NCBI GenBank assembly: GCA_041740315.1
Contig: JBGSMF010000337.1
Coordinates: 1-64,000 of the forward strand
Source of the DNA: JBGSMF01 sp041740315
GTDB taxonomy: Bacteria > Chloroflexota > Anaerolineae > Fen-1058
Direction: 5' to 3'
DNA length: 64,000 bases
Shown here: positions 7,291 through 15,099 of the stretch, piece after piece
How positions within the stretch are numbered: position 1 is the first letter of the stretch
Layout of the letters: each line of letters opens with the position of its first letter
Made by a program: the position numbers and the translations under genes
The notes under the pieces: generated by a model
What the model was told of the DNA's origin: nothing
The model's input: only the letters and a program-made list of their open reading frames with translations
Database searches by the model: none

Positions 7291-9279
7291 CTAAGAGTTG
7301 CGTAGCAACACCGGCAGATAAATCCTCAGAGGACTGACCAGGGTTGTGTCAGTTGAGGTCATTTGCACGGTGGGGCTGCTTGTCGAAGTTGCCGTGATCG
7401 TCAACGTGTCGGTCACATTGTCGAGCAAGCTCGGGATAGTGAGGGTGACAATGACCATCTGGAAGTGGTCGAGCGGCAACGTGGTTGTGACATTGCTCAA
7501 CTGAACCGGCCAACCGTGGGCCGAGGCTGCCTCTATCTCATAAGTATCGTCAGCGCGGCCAACATTGCGGAGCACGTGCGTGTACACCACTTGCGAGTTT
7601 GGTCGGGCGCTCGCAGTGCGTCCGGGCGCCAGTTTGAGCGCATAGTCAGGGTTCAGGCCAGCAGTGAACTTTTCGCGGGCCATCAAGGGACGCATGGCAG
7701 CCTCAATCTCTTGGGCGAAATAGTTGCGGAACTGGTTAGGAGGCAACAAATAGTTCGCCAGAGCGGCCATAATCATTCCCTGATCCAGGGTGTAAAAGTG
7801 CTCGGACAGGACATGTCCACCGACGCCATCGTTGACCTGGACAGCATCGTAAAAGCCATAGTCGTCGTTATAGGCGCCAAGGTTAGTCGCTAACTTGGCC
7901 AAATTGCTAAAGACCTCGGTTGCGGCGAACTCGAGCGCCAAGAAGGAGGCATGGGGTGTGACGACGCCGCTGATGTAATCGGTGGGAGCAGGCAGCGGCT
8001 TGGGGTCGCGTCCCAGACAGCCGGCAAAGCCATAGTCCACCGTGGTCTGGGCCACGTTGGAGGTGTAGCCAACATCCCACATGCCGAGGGCATCTACGCC
8101 ATATTCACGATAGCCGCTCGGCGGCTGGCTGGCAGGCGAAAAGCCCCAGTAACCGTATTGCGCATCTTCCAGACCGTGCTCGATTTGAGCCTGGACGTAC
8201 AGCGGGTGATTGAGGCCCCAGCTATCGGGCCCCCAGTCTGCTTCCGGCACCAGCAAGTTGGGCATCAATGCCTCAAACATGCTCCCCCCCCACGAGGGAA
8301 CAAGGCGCATCCCGCGGTAGATATAGTGTCCTTCATAACGTGTCATGCTGATGACGGTAGGTGTGATGATCGGCCCGGGCGTAAAGTGCGTGGCGGTATA
8401 GGTCACGTTTGTCCCATAGGGCCGCATTTCGTGCCAACTCCAGTCGCACGTGTCAGGAAACATGCGCCAATACCTGTAAAAATGCGAGGGCGGCACCTGG
8501 CCCTTGGCAATGCCAATGTAACCGGCAATGCGCGGCTCAGAATTGAAAATGTCATAGTGATGTCCGGTGTAACCCGTGGGGCAACTTGGCGGTTGTGCGT
8601 CAGGCGGCCAGTAGCCGCCGTACATCAGGCCTACGTTAGCATCATAAAAAAGACCAAAGTCCATCGAGTTGACCAGTGTCTGCGCCGCGCTCACAATGTC
8701 GGTCTCGGTCAAGGCGTTTGTCACCATCATGAGTGAGGCCGCCAGCCAACTGTTGTCCACTGTGGATAGAAACGGGCAAACAGTGTTCCCATTCTCCGGC
8801 CAGATCGTCAGCAGGTCTCCCGTCTCGGGATCGTACCAGTTGTAGAACTGACCGCTTTCTACGTGACGGGTCAGCACCTGGAGGACGCTGAGTGTGGCGG
8901 AAATGCGCAGGTTAGCGCTGATAGGCGTGATGATTCCCAGGTCGCGCGCGGCAATCGTGCTCCAGATATAGCTGCCGATGTTGGTGGGCGAAGTATATTT
9001 CGCCAAGAGTCCGTCAGTGCTAGTCATGTGGTCAGTTGGCAATAACCGGCCGGGCGGCATCATCGCCACAAAGGAATTCCACGTGTCACGCGCGTATTCC
9101 ATTGCCGTGGTAAAGTGGTCCGAAGCGCGCAGCAGCGATTGAGGCGTGGCGGTGTCTGCATCTGGAAAAGCAAGGCGTTGGTCGGCTGCCTGCGCTTGGG
9201 CCATAGGGAAGATGACCAAGCCTGCCAACAGCAGACCAAGCAGCAGCGCGCAAGTGAGTAACCAGATACGATTGAACAT
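7291..9279 (-). CDS. Secreted PF10091 (glucoamylase/GH144-like) protein with a YLPVLLRN tail
   Basis: The 662-residue protein starts with a signal peptide (hydrophobic residues 5-28, cleavage near AQA). The catalytic-like region contains FYNWYD, FLSTVDNSWLAASLMM, GGSMFEALMPNLLVPE and VSNL-type repeats with a GYxDAV-like segment, matching the PF10091 alpha/alpha-barrel family that includes endo-beta-1,2-glucanases (GH144). The C-terminal third, about residue 540 on, is a beta-rich domain ending LRIYLPVLLRNS, a tail I associate with secreted Chloroflexota proteins. A good AGGAGATG site precedes ATG 9279. It probably cuts extracellular glucan before uptake. The exact substrate is inference from the GH94, GH1 and transporter neighbours. 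Confidence 0.75.
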   Translation of the reverse strand: MFNRIWLLTCALLLGLLLAGLVIFPMAQAQAADQRLAFPDADTATPQSLLRASDHFTTAMEYARDTWNSFVAMMPPGRLLPTDHMTSTDGLLAKYTSPTNIGSYIWSTIAARDLGIITPISANLRISATLSVLQVLTRHVESGQFYNWYDPETGDLLTIWPENGNTVCPFLSTVDNSWLAASLMMVTNALTETDIVSAAQTLVNSMDFGLFYDANVGLMYGGYWPPDAQPPSCPTGYTGHHYDIFNSEPRIAGYIGIAKGQVPPSHFYRYWRMFPDTCDWSWHEMRPYGTNVTYTATHFTPGPIITPTVISMTRYEGHYIYRGMRLVPSWGGSMFEALMPNLLVPEADWGPDSWGLNHPLYVQAQIEHGLEDAQYGYWGFSPASQPPSGYREYGVDALGMWDVGYTSNVAQTTVDYGFAGCLGRDPKPLPAPTDYISGVVTPHASFLALEFAATEVFSNLAKLATNLGAYNDDYGFYDAVQVNDGVGGHVLSEHFYTLDQGMIMAALANYLLPPNQFRNYFAQEIEAAMRPLMAREKFTAGLNPDYALKLAPGRTASARPNSQVVYTHVLRNVGRADDTYEIEAASAHGWPVQLSNVTTTLPLDHFQMVIVTLTIPSLLDNVTDTLTITATSTSSPTVQMTSTDTTLVSPLRIYLPVLLRNS

Positions 9280-9401
9280 TATTCATCTCCTTTAAAAGGG
9301 TAGTTACTAGTTAGGACTAAATTGCTAATGTTACAATGTGGCAGATGGATTAAACGAGCATACCATCACCTCCTAAATTCAAGCGAGTTTGCCTTCCTTG
9401 T

Positions 9402-9938
9402 TCAGGGTTGAGCTCCCAGCCGGGTCAGGTGGTCGCTCGCTGCGCTGATGAGGTCGGCCCGGTTAGGGAACAAATCTATGACATCGCGGTAAATCTCGGT
9501 GGCCGCGCGGGGGTCGCCGCTTTCTTCGTACAACTCGCCGAGACGCAGATACACGTCGCCAAAGTAGGGATTGTTCAATCCGGTGTTCTCTTGAACGAAC
9601 CGCTCGCCGTCGGCGATGGTTAGCCGGTTGGCCACAATCTCCCGAATATGCTCGTCTGCCCGGCGGGCAAAAGCGGGGCGAGGCCAGGCAAAGGGATCGC
9701 GCCACACATTGGCAGCCTGGTAATACCCCCCATATTTGACGCGCTGGCCTGTAACCGGCTGGATCTCTGTGTACCCTATAAAGGCATTGAGGTATTCGCC
9801 GCGCTGGTATGCGGCGTCCGCCGCATTCATGAAACGGTTCGATAGGCGGTAGGCTTCGCTCCAGGAAAGGACATAACCGACTGCGAACAAGCCCACAATT
9901 AGCGCGCCAACGATCAGGATGCGTTTACTTGAAGGCAT
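9402..9938 (-). CDS. Membrane-anchored TPR-like protein
   Basis: The 178-residue protein has one N-terminal membrane segment (residues 6-26) and then an exported helical region. The last third (YLRLGELYEESGDPRAATEIYRDVI split by conserved small residues) reads as a TPR hairpin. It sits between permease and glucanase genes in the operon with 40-120 bp spacing. Such proteins accompany sugar ABC operons in this phylum, from general recollection, but a function is not established. It might organise the transporter or the secreted enzyme at the membrane. Confidence 0.6.
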   Translation of the reverse strand: MPSSKRILIVGALIVGLFAVGYVLSWSEAYRLSNRFMNAADAAYQRGEYLNAFIGYTEIQPVTGQRVKYGGYYQAANVWRDPFAWPRPAFARRADEHIREIVANRLTIADGERFVQENTGLNNPYFGDVYLRLGELYEESGDPRAATEIYRDVIDLFPNRADLISAASDHLTRLGAQP

Positions 9939-9978
9939 AAGAGATTCTCCGTTTCGGCCTATCTACCTACAGGCCAAG

Positions 9979-10818
9979 TTATTTGAATTTGACGTTGGCG
10001 AATGCGGCCATAAACTGGTCTTGCAAGAAAAAGTAAATGACCAGCAGGGGAGTGGTGATTACAGCAATGGCAGCCCAGATTTTTTCGGCGTTCTCGCCCG
10101 GGATAGAGGTCTGGAACTGGTGCAAGCCTAGCTGGAGTGTCCATAGCTCAGGCTTGTTCAAATAGAGCAATGGGCCAAAAAAATCGTTCCAGCTCCCCAT
10201 AAAGGTTAGAATAGCAACGGTTGCCAACGCCGGCCGAACCATGGGCACAATCACTTGCAAGAAGATAGTCGGCTCGCTGGCTCCATCCATGCGGGCCGCC
10301 TCGATCACTTCGTCGGGAATCTGGGACATGAATTGGCGCAGCAGGAAAATATTATAGATGCTGACGGCGCCGGGAATGATCAAAGACTGAAAGTGCCCCA
10401 CCCAGCCCAGGCGATACAGGACGACATACGTAGGAATCAAAAACAAGATGCTGGGAATCATCATCGTGCCCAGCATAAATGTGAAAATCTGTTGCCGCCC
10501 TGGAAAGGGGATTTTGGCCAAAGCATAGGCTACCAATGAGTCAAAGACCAGGTTGAGCAGCGTCACGCCGACGGCCAGGATGAGCGAGTTGCGAAAGAGC
10601 AGCGGGATGTTGAGCTCTGTGAACAAGGCCTGATACCCGGTCAGTACCCAGCGGCTGGGCAGATTCATGGGTTCGTGGAGGATTTCCGGGCCTGGCTTGA
10701 ACGAGTTGATGACGATCAGAAAGAAGGGGTAAACCACCACTATCGCCCCAATAATCAAAACCACATACATGAGCGCCTGAACCCCAAGAGATCGGCCGAC
10801 GGGTTTCGATTGTTGCAT
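9979..10818 (-). CDS. Sugar ABC transporter permease, MalG type
   Basis: The 279-residue protein has six predicted membrane helices. The EAA loop for ATPase contact, EAARMDGASEPTIFLQ followed by IVPMVRPAL, lies at about residues 170-200. It pairs with the MalF-type permease 15 bp upstream and the binding protein beyond it. No ATPase gene is present, as usual for CUT1 systems that share a common MsiK-like ATPase encoded elsewhere. The short N-terminal tail before helix 1 supports the ATG at 10818. Confidence 0.9.
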   Translation of the reverse strand: MQQSKPVGRSLGVQALMYVVLIIGAIVVVYPFFLIVINSFKPGPEILHEPMNLPSRWVLTGYQALFTELNIPLLFRNSLILAVGVTLLNLVFDSLVAYALAKIPFPGRQQIFTFMLGTMMIPSILFLIPTYVVLYRLGWVGHFQSLIIPGAVSIYNIFLLRQFMSQIPDEVIEAARMDGASEPTIFLQVIVPMVRPALATVAILTFMGSWNDFFGPLLYLNKPELWTLQLGLHQFQTSIPGENAEKIWAAIAVITTPLLVIYFFLQDQFMAAFANVKFK

Positions 10819-10833
10819 AATTTTTCTCCTGAT

Positions 10834-11727
10834 TTACTCGACATCCCGCTGGACAAAGCGGAACTGTAGGACGGTGGCGATTAAAATGATCACGGCCAGG
10901 CTTAGCCCTATTGCTGAAGCGTACCCCATGTTTGAGCGGTCGAACGCAGTGGCGTAAATGTACAGCACCGGCGTCAGCCCCTGGTGATACAATCCACCAT
11001 ACAAGTCAAAGACCATAAACGGCTCGGTGAACATTTGCAGACCATTGATGACATTCATGACCAGCAGGAAAAGGATCTGCGGGTTGAGCTGGGGCAGGGT
11101 GATAGACCGAAATTGGTGCCAGCCGCTGGCCCCATCCAGGCTGGCAGCTTCGTAGAGTTGGGGGTCAATAGAATACAACCCCGCCAGCAGGATGACGGTC
11201 TGAATGCCAAACCACTTCCAGGTGTTGATCAAAGCCAATATCGGCATGGCCAGCCACTTTTGAAAAGCCCAAAAGACCGGCTCTGCCATGATCCCCAACT
11301 TGACCAAGGACATTTGAACAGGTCCCTGCGGACTGGCAATATAACCGCCGATGGACATGACCACCACCACAGAAACAACGGTAGGAATGAAATAGATGGT
11401 GCGGAAAAGGCGGGCGCCCCAGCGAACTTCTTTCAGCAACACCGCCGTCCCCAATCCAATGGACATTGAGAGGAAAATAAAAATGGCCTGATTGTAAACA
11501 ATGTTGAACAGGCTGCGCAGAAACATGGGGTCGGTCAAGACCCTGACCCAGTTGCCCAACCCCACAAAACTCATGCTTTCAGGTTGAACAAAATTGTAAT
11601 TCAGAAAAGTCAAATAGAACGAGAGAACGAGGGGATAGATGCCAAACGCCGCGTAGAGAATAACCCAGGGCGAGACAAAGATGTATCCCCAGCGGGCGCG
11701 GAAGACATGTTTCCAGAATTGGGTCAT
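10834..11727 (-). CDS. Sugar ABC transporter permease, MalF type
   Basis: The 297-residue protein has six membrane segments. Its EAA motif YEAASLDGASGWHQFRSI followed by TLPQLNP is at about residues 190-215. It is the second subunit of the CUT1 importer and lies between the binding-protein gene, from which it is separated by a 14-bp perfect hairpin, and the MalG-type gene. The hairpin could allow the binding protein to be made in excess. Confidence 0.9.
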   Translation of the reverse strand: MTQFWKHVFRARWGYIFVSPWVILYAAFGIYPLVLSFYLTFLNYNFVQPESMSFVGLGNWVRVLTDPMFLRSLFNIVYNQAIFIFLSMSIGLGTAVLLKEVRWGARLFRTIYFIPTVVSVVVVMSIGGYIASPQGPVQMSLVKLGIMAEPVFWAFQKWLAMPILALINTWKWFGIQTVILLAGLYSIDPQLYEAASLDGASGWHQFRSITLPQLNPQILFLLVMNVINGLQMFTEPFMVFDLYGGLYHQGLTPVLYIYATAFDRSNMGYASAIGLSLAVIILIATVLQFRFVQRDVE

Positions 11728-11744
11728 TGGAGTGGTCTCCTGGA

Positions 11745-11782
11745 AAAGGCCTGGCAGGCCGTAGAGACCCTGCCAGGCCTTT
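11745..11782. repeat. Hairpin between binding-protein and permease genes
   Basis: The arms AAAGGCCTGGCAGG (11745-11758) and CCTGCCAGGCCTTT (11769-11782) pair perfectly. On the operon strand the hairpin follows the binding-protein stop directly, the usual place for an mRNA-stabilising or attenuating structure in ABC operons. Confidence 0.75.
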
Positions 11783-11786
11783 GCAG

Positions 11787-13181
11787 TTATTTGCTCAATA
11801 CGTCTCGGGCATTCTTGGCGGCCAGTGTCACACCCTCTTCGGGTGTTAACTTTCCTTCCACCACCACCTGGGCATAAACTTTTAAGATTTCGTTGGCAGC
11901 AGCGTCAAACTTGGCAAACGCCTGTGGGAAGACCGCGTAAGGCAGCATATCCACAAAGGGTTTGTGCACCGCATCGGTAAAGAAGGGATCGTTCTTCAGA
12001 GACAACTTGACAGGCAGGTAGCCCAAATCCTTGCAGAAAGCCAGACTGTTCTCGTCGGTCATGAGGAACTTGATAAATTCCCACGCCAACCGCTCGCGCT
12101 CTGGAGTGGACTTGAGGATCATGTAGGGGCGACCTCCCAGGGTCGTATAGGGCTGCATCCCCGCCTCGGGTACCGGCACGGGCGCAACCCCCACATCCTC
12201 GCCGATCACCATCGGCTTGCCTTTGGCGTCCTTCAAATTTGGCTGCCACGAGTAGCCATATTGCAGCCACATGCCGATAGAGCGGCTGAAAAAGTTTTGC
12301 GACATGTCGGGCGGAGCGAATTTCTGGGCTTGTTGAGAAAACGCGAGGTATTCCTTCATCTTGCACTCGGCTTGATCAAAGGTGACATCGGTGCCAATCC
12401 GATTCAATAGGGCGCAGGCATTCTTGTTGTTGCTCAGGTAAATTGGCTGAAGCATGTTCCAATACCACCCGCCCCAGGTCAGCGCCTCGTTCCAAAACAC
12501 TGTGCCGTACACCTTGGCGCCACCCTCGCGGGCGGGCAGGGCCGAAATTTTCTCGGCAGCGGCCAGAAATTCCGCCTGAGTTTTGGGCGGCTTGTCCGGA
12601 TCCAGGCCAGCTTCTTTAAAGAGGTCTTTATTGTAGATCATCATGGTGATATCAATGCCGGCTGGCACATAGTATTTGTGGCCATAGTATTCCTGCACGG
12701 TGTTCGGGTCTAGTTCGGCAAACAACTCTTTGGAGCCGGGGAGGTTTTCCAATGGCAACAGAGCATCCATGGCGGCATATTTGGCAGGCATGTAGCCAAA
12801 GGAGCCTGTCATAATGTCAGGTTGGTTGCCGGCCGCGATCAGAGCTTCAAAAGCTCCGCCGGAAGGCTCCTCTTCAACGAGCACCTTGGTGCCTGGGTGG
12901 GCATCCATAAACTTTTTGGCTATCGGCCCCATGAATTCCATCATTGCGCCGCGCACCACGGCAATACGAATCTCGCCGGTGAGTGGTTCAGCCGTGGGTT
13001 CGGGCGCCGGTGTGGGGGTCACAACAACCTGAACGGTTTGCTTGACTTCTACTGGTTTGGTCACCACGACGGTTTCTTTGATGATTTCCGGCGTGGACAC
13101 CGTCGCTTGCCCGCAGGCACTGAGCAGCAGGCTGATCATGATCAGCCCCACAAATACGTAATACGCTCTAGAGCTTTTCAT
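11787..13181 (-). CDS. Extracellular solute-binding lipoprotein, family 1 (sugar)
   Basis: The 464-residue protein has a lipoprotein signal peptide (LLLSAC, Cys about 23), a Pro/Thr-rich linker (TPTPAPEPTAEP) and a type 1 periplasmic-binding fold (RIAVVRGAMMEFMGPIAKKF near residue 80). It is the first gene of the operon and would capture oligosaccharide for the two permeases. It lies downstream of a LacI-type operator (13271-13286). The ligand cannot be read from sequence; beta-gluco-oligosaccharide is inferred from the enzymes encoded downstream. Confidence 0.9.
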   Translation of the reverse strand: MKSSRAYYVFVGLIMISLLLSACGQATVSTPEIIKETVVVTKPVEVKQTVQVVVTPTPAPEPTAEPLTGEIRIAVVRGAMMEFMGPIAKKFMDAHPGTKVLVEEEPSGGAFEALIAAGNQPDIMTGSFGYMPAKYAAMDALLPLENLPGSKELFAELDPNTVQEYYGHKYYVPAGIDITMMIYNKDLFKEAGLDPDKPPKTQAEFLAAAEKISALPAREGGAKVYGTVFWNEALTWGGWYWNMLQPIYLSNNKNACALLNRIGTDVTFDQAECKMKEYLAFSQQAQKFAPPDMSQNFFSRSIGMWLQYGYSWQPNLKDAKGKPMVIGEDVGVAPVPVPEAGMQPYTTLGGRPYMILKSTPERERLAWEFIKFLMTDENSLAFCKDLGYLPVKLSLKNDPFFTDAVHKPFVDMLPYAVFPQAFAKFDAAANEILKVYAQVVVEGKLTPEEGVTLAAKNARDVLSK

Positions 13182-13270
13182 TTTTTCCTCCTACACTGAT
13201 AGAGATTTAAGCTTGGGGAAATGAGTATGCATTGGTTTGTTTTGAACTCAATATCTAACCTCCTGATATG

Positions 13271-13286
13271 ATGTAAGCCCTTACAT
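13271..13286. promoter_or_regulatory. LacI-family operator upstream of the transport operon
   Basis: ATGTAAG-CC-CTTACAT is a perfect 7+2+7 palindrome with the same half-sites as 14523-14538, upstream of the adjacent lacI gene. An extra half-site (CTTACA, 13290-13295) lies beside it. A possible -10 (TACAAT, minus strand, 13298-13303) is just upstream, so a bound repressor would cover the transcription start. Confidence 0.85.
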
Positions 13287-13345
13287 TTACTTACAAAATT
13301 GTATCCTATTAAAAAGGATTACTGGTAGTTAACCTGAGAATATGT

Positions 13346-14383
13346 TCATGCGCTCTTGTCAGGCCAGGTGGGGCACCCGCAGGATTGCCGTATCATCAAG
13401 CTGGTTGCCAGTCTCTCATGGCGGAAGGGCGCATCCGGATTTTGCAGCCGGTCAAATAGCAACCTCACAGCTATTTCTCCCAGTAACTGCATTGGCTGGT
13501 GCACAGTGGTCAAGGTGGGGTGAACCAGAGCAGCCACTTGGATGTCGTCAAAGCCAATGACTGCCAGGTCTTGCGGTATCAAGCGCCCCTTCTGTTGCGC
13601 CGCATCTATTGCGCCTACCGCCATTTCATCGTTGGCTGCCAAAATCGCAGTAGGGGGTGACGCAGCTTCCAAAAGCTGTATTGCCGCAATTCGGCCCCCT
13701 TCATACTGGAATCTGCCAGAAATCGTCAATTCTTTGAGCTGGGCGAGTTTGGCATCTTGAAGGGCGGTCTGATAGCCTTGCATCCGCTCCATGTTGTCAG
13801 GAGAGTTAGCTGGTCCAGAGATAATGGCTATCCGTTGGTGTCCATGTGCGATCAAATGGGCAGCAGCTTCGTATGCGCCGGCGCGGTTATCTACGACGAT
13901 AGTGTCACATAGGATAGCATTGCTGGGCCGGCTTAGGAGGACAGATGGAACACCTTGGTTATGCAGTGACCAGAGTGTTTCATCGTCAACGCTGCGCGCC
14001 ATGATGATGAGGCCATCCACCTTGCTGGTCAGCTTACGCAAGAAACGCCCACTGCTTTCTTTGCCATGGGTGCCATAGATCAGGACGTTGTTGTTATAGC
14101 GCCCAGCTTCCTGCTCTACACCCCGAATGACCGTTGAATAAAATGGCCCGGATATATCAGGGAATACCAGGGCAATCGTATCAGTTTTTTGGCAAGCTAA
14201 TCGGCGCGCTGATGGATTGGGCTCAAAATGTAATGCTTCAACTGCCAGCATTACCTTCTGGCGAGTTTCCGGCGCCACGTTGGGGCTGCCAGCCATGGCA
14301 CGGGACACGGTTGCAATAGAAACTCCAGCGTGTTGAGCGACGGTATAAACTGTTGCCTTCTTTTTTGACATTGTGTTTCGCAT
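13346..14383 (-). CDS. LacI-family regulator of the beta-glucoside operon
   Basis: The 345-residue protein has an N-terminal HTH (VYTVAQHAGVSIATVSRAM) with hinge helix NPSARRLA, then a periplasmic-binding-like sensor domain with VIGFDDIQVA near residue 275. It ends just before the operon it presumably represses. It reads in the same direction, and identical-half-site operators lie before it and before the binding-protein gene, so it is probably autoregulated. The start could be ATG 14383 or ATG 14371; neither has a clear Shine-Dalgarno. The effector is probably an imported gluco-oligosaccharide. Confidence 0.92.
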   Translation of the reverse strand: MRNTMSKKKATVYTVAQHAGVSIATVSRAMAGSPNVAPETRQKVMLAVEALHFEPNPSARRLACQKTDTIALVFPDISGPFYSTVIRGVEQEAGRYNNNVLIYGTHGKESSGRFLRKLTSKVDGLIIMARSVDDETLWSLHNQGVPSVLLSRPSNAILCDTIVVDNRAGAYEAAAHLIAHGHQRIAIISGPANSPDNMERMQGYQTALQDAKLAQLKELTISGRFQYEGGRIAAIQLLEAASPPTAILAANDEMAVGAIDAAQQKGRLIPQDLAVIGFDDIQVAALVHPTLTTVHQPMQLLGEIAVRLLFDRLQNPDAPFRHERLATSLMIRQSCGCPTWPDKSA

Positions 14384-14420
14384 GTGGTCAGCGTTCAGCT
14401 ATCAGCCGCCAGCTTTCAGC
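14384..14420. repeat. AGCTGAAAGC-type low-complexity repeat
   Basis: Read on the minus strand, 14384-14420 is a chain of AGCTGAAAGCTGGCGGCTGA-like units just upstream of lacI. It lies in the lacI leader and could form weak hairpins. No function is apparent. Confidence 0.4.
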
Positions 14421-14522
14421 TTTTCTCTGCTGTGCAAGCGTTTTGTCCAGGTAGAGGGGGCGCTTGGACCCCAGGCCATGATGAGCCGAAAACCAGATCT
14501 GATGGCTGAACACTTACCGCTT

Positions 14523-14538
14523 ATGTAAGAGCTTACAT
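14523..14538. promoter_or_regulatory. LacI-family operator upstream of lacI
   Basis: ATGTAAG-AG-CTTACAT is a perfect palindrome one base downstream of the -10 box of the lacI promoter, so it overlaps the start site. Its half-sites match the operator at 13271-13286. Confidence 0.88.
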
Positions 14539-14539
14539 T

Positions 14540-14568
14540 GTTATACACCCAATTCCTGTATTTGTCAA
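14540..14568 (-). promoter_or_regulatory. Promoter of the lacI regulator gene
   Basis: On the minus strand TTGACA (14563-14568), a 17-bp spacer and TATAAC (14540-14545) form a near-consensus housekeeping promoter. The operator follows immediately. Confidence 0.85.
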
Positions 14569-14577
14569 TACTGCGTT

Positions 14578-15099
14578 TTGACTTGTTACTCAAACTTGAA
14601 AAGGGTTTCGGATAGGCCCTTGGCTTGTGGAGCGAATATCGCTCGAGCAGTTCAATCGTCCCGAAGGGCGCACGGTCGTCTGCGCACTGCCACGACCGAA
14701 CGCGGCGGCCGAAATGTTCTGCACGGCCATTGTGGGGAAAAGCCCAGACCCTTTGAGGATCGCTGCCGGGATGTGGACGATGTGAGCAATTATACCCTGT
14801 ATTCTTCGCTAGAGCCTTGCCCCATGTGCTTGACCCGGCTCATCGCTGCCGGCATAGGCACAGTGAAATTTGTTGCTCAAGATCAATCGGGTGCCATGAG
14901 CCAATTTCTACTGAACCTCTCTGGCAATTGGCATAGTTTAGCCAAATCCCAAAGCTTTCGGCAGGCAGAGGCTTCCCCCAGCCTACGGCAACTGGCCTAC
15001 GACATCTTTGCGCTCACTCTGCCCGACTCGCGCAGCAAGCTTTTTAGGCGAAGAGGTCGGCCTGTTATTGGGTCGCGCAGCGACCCACCTAGTAATTGA
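14578..15099 (+). pseudogene. Decayed nucleoside/cytidine deaminase
   Basis: The last ~110 codons read as a zinc deaminase C-terminal half: YTLYSSLEPCPMCLTRL supplies the PCxxC zinc ligands and is followed by AGIGTVKFVAQDQSGAM. The first half has no H/C-A-E motif in this frame. An NAAAEMFCTAIVG stretch in another frame, near 14700-14735, may be its corrupted remnant, which suggests a frameshift. No credible start codon or ribosome site exists. The 3' end overlaps the convergent glycosyltransferase gene by 11 bp. It could instead be a divergent functional protein, but missing the catalytic Glu in frame argues against that. Confidence 0.6.
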
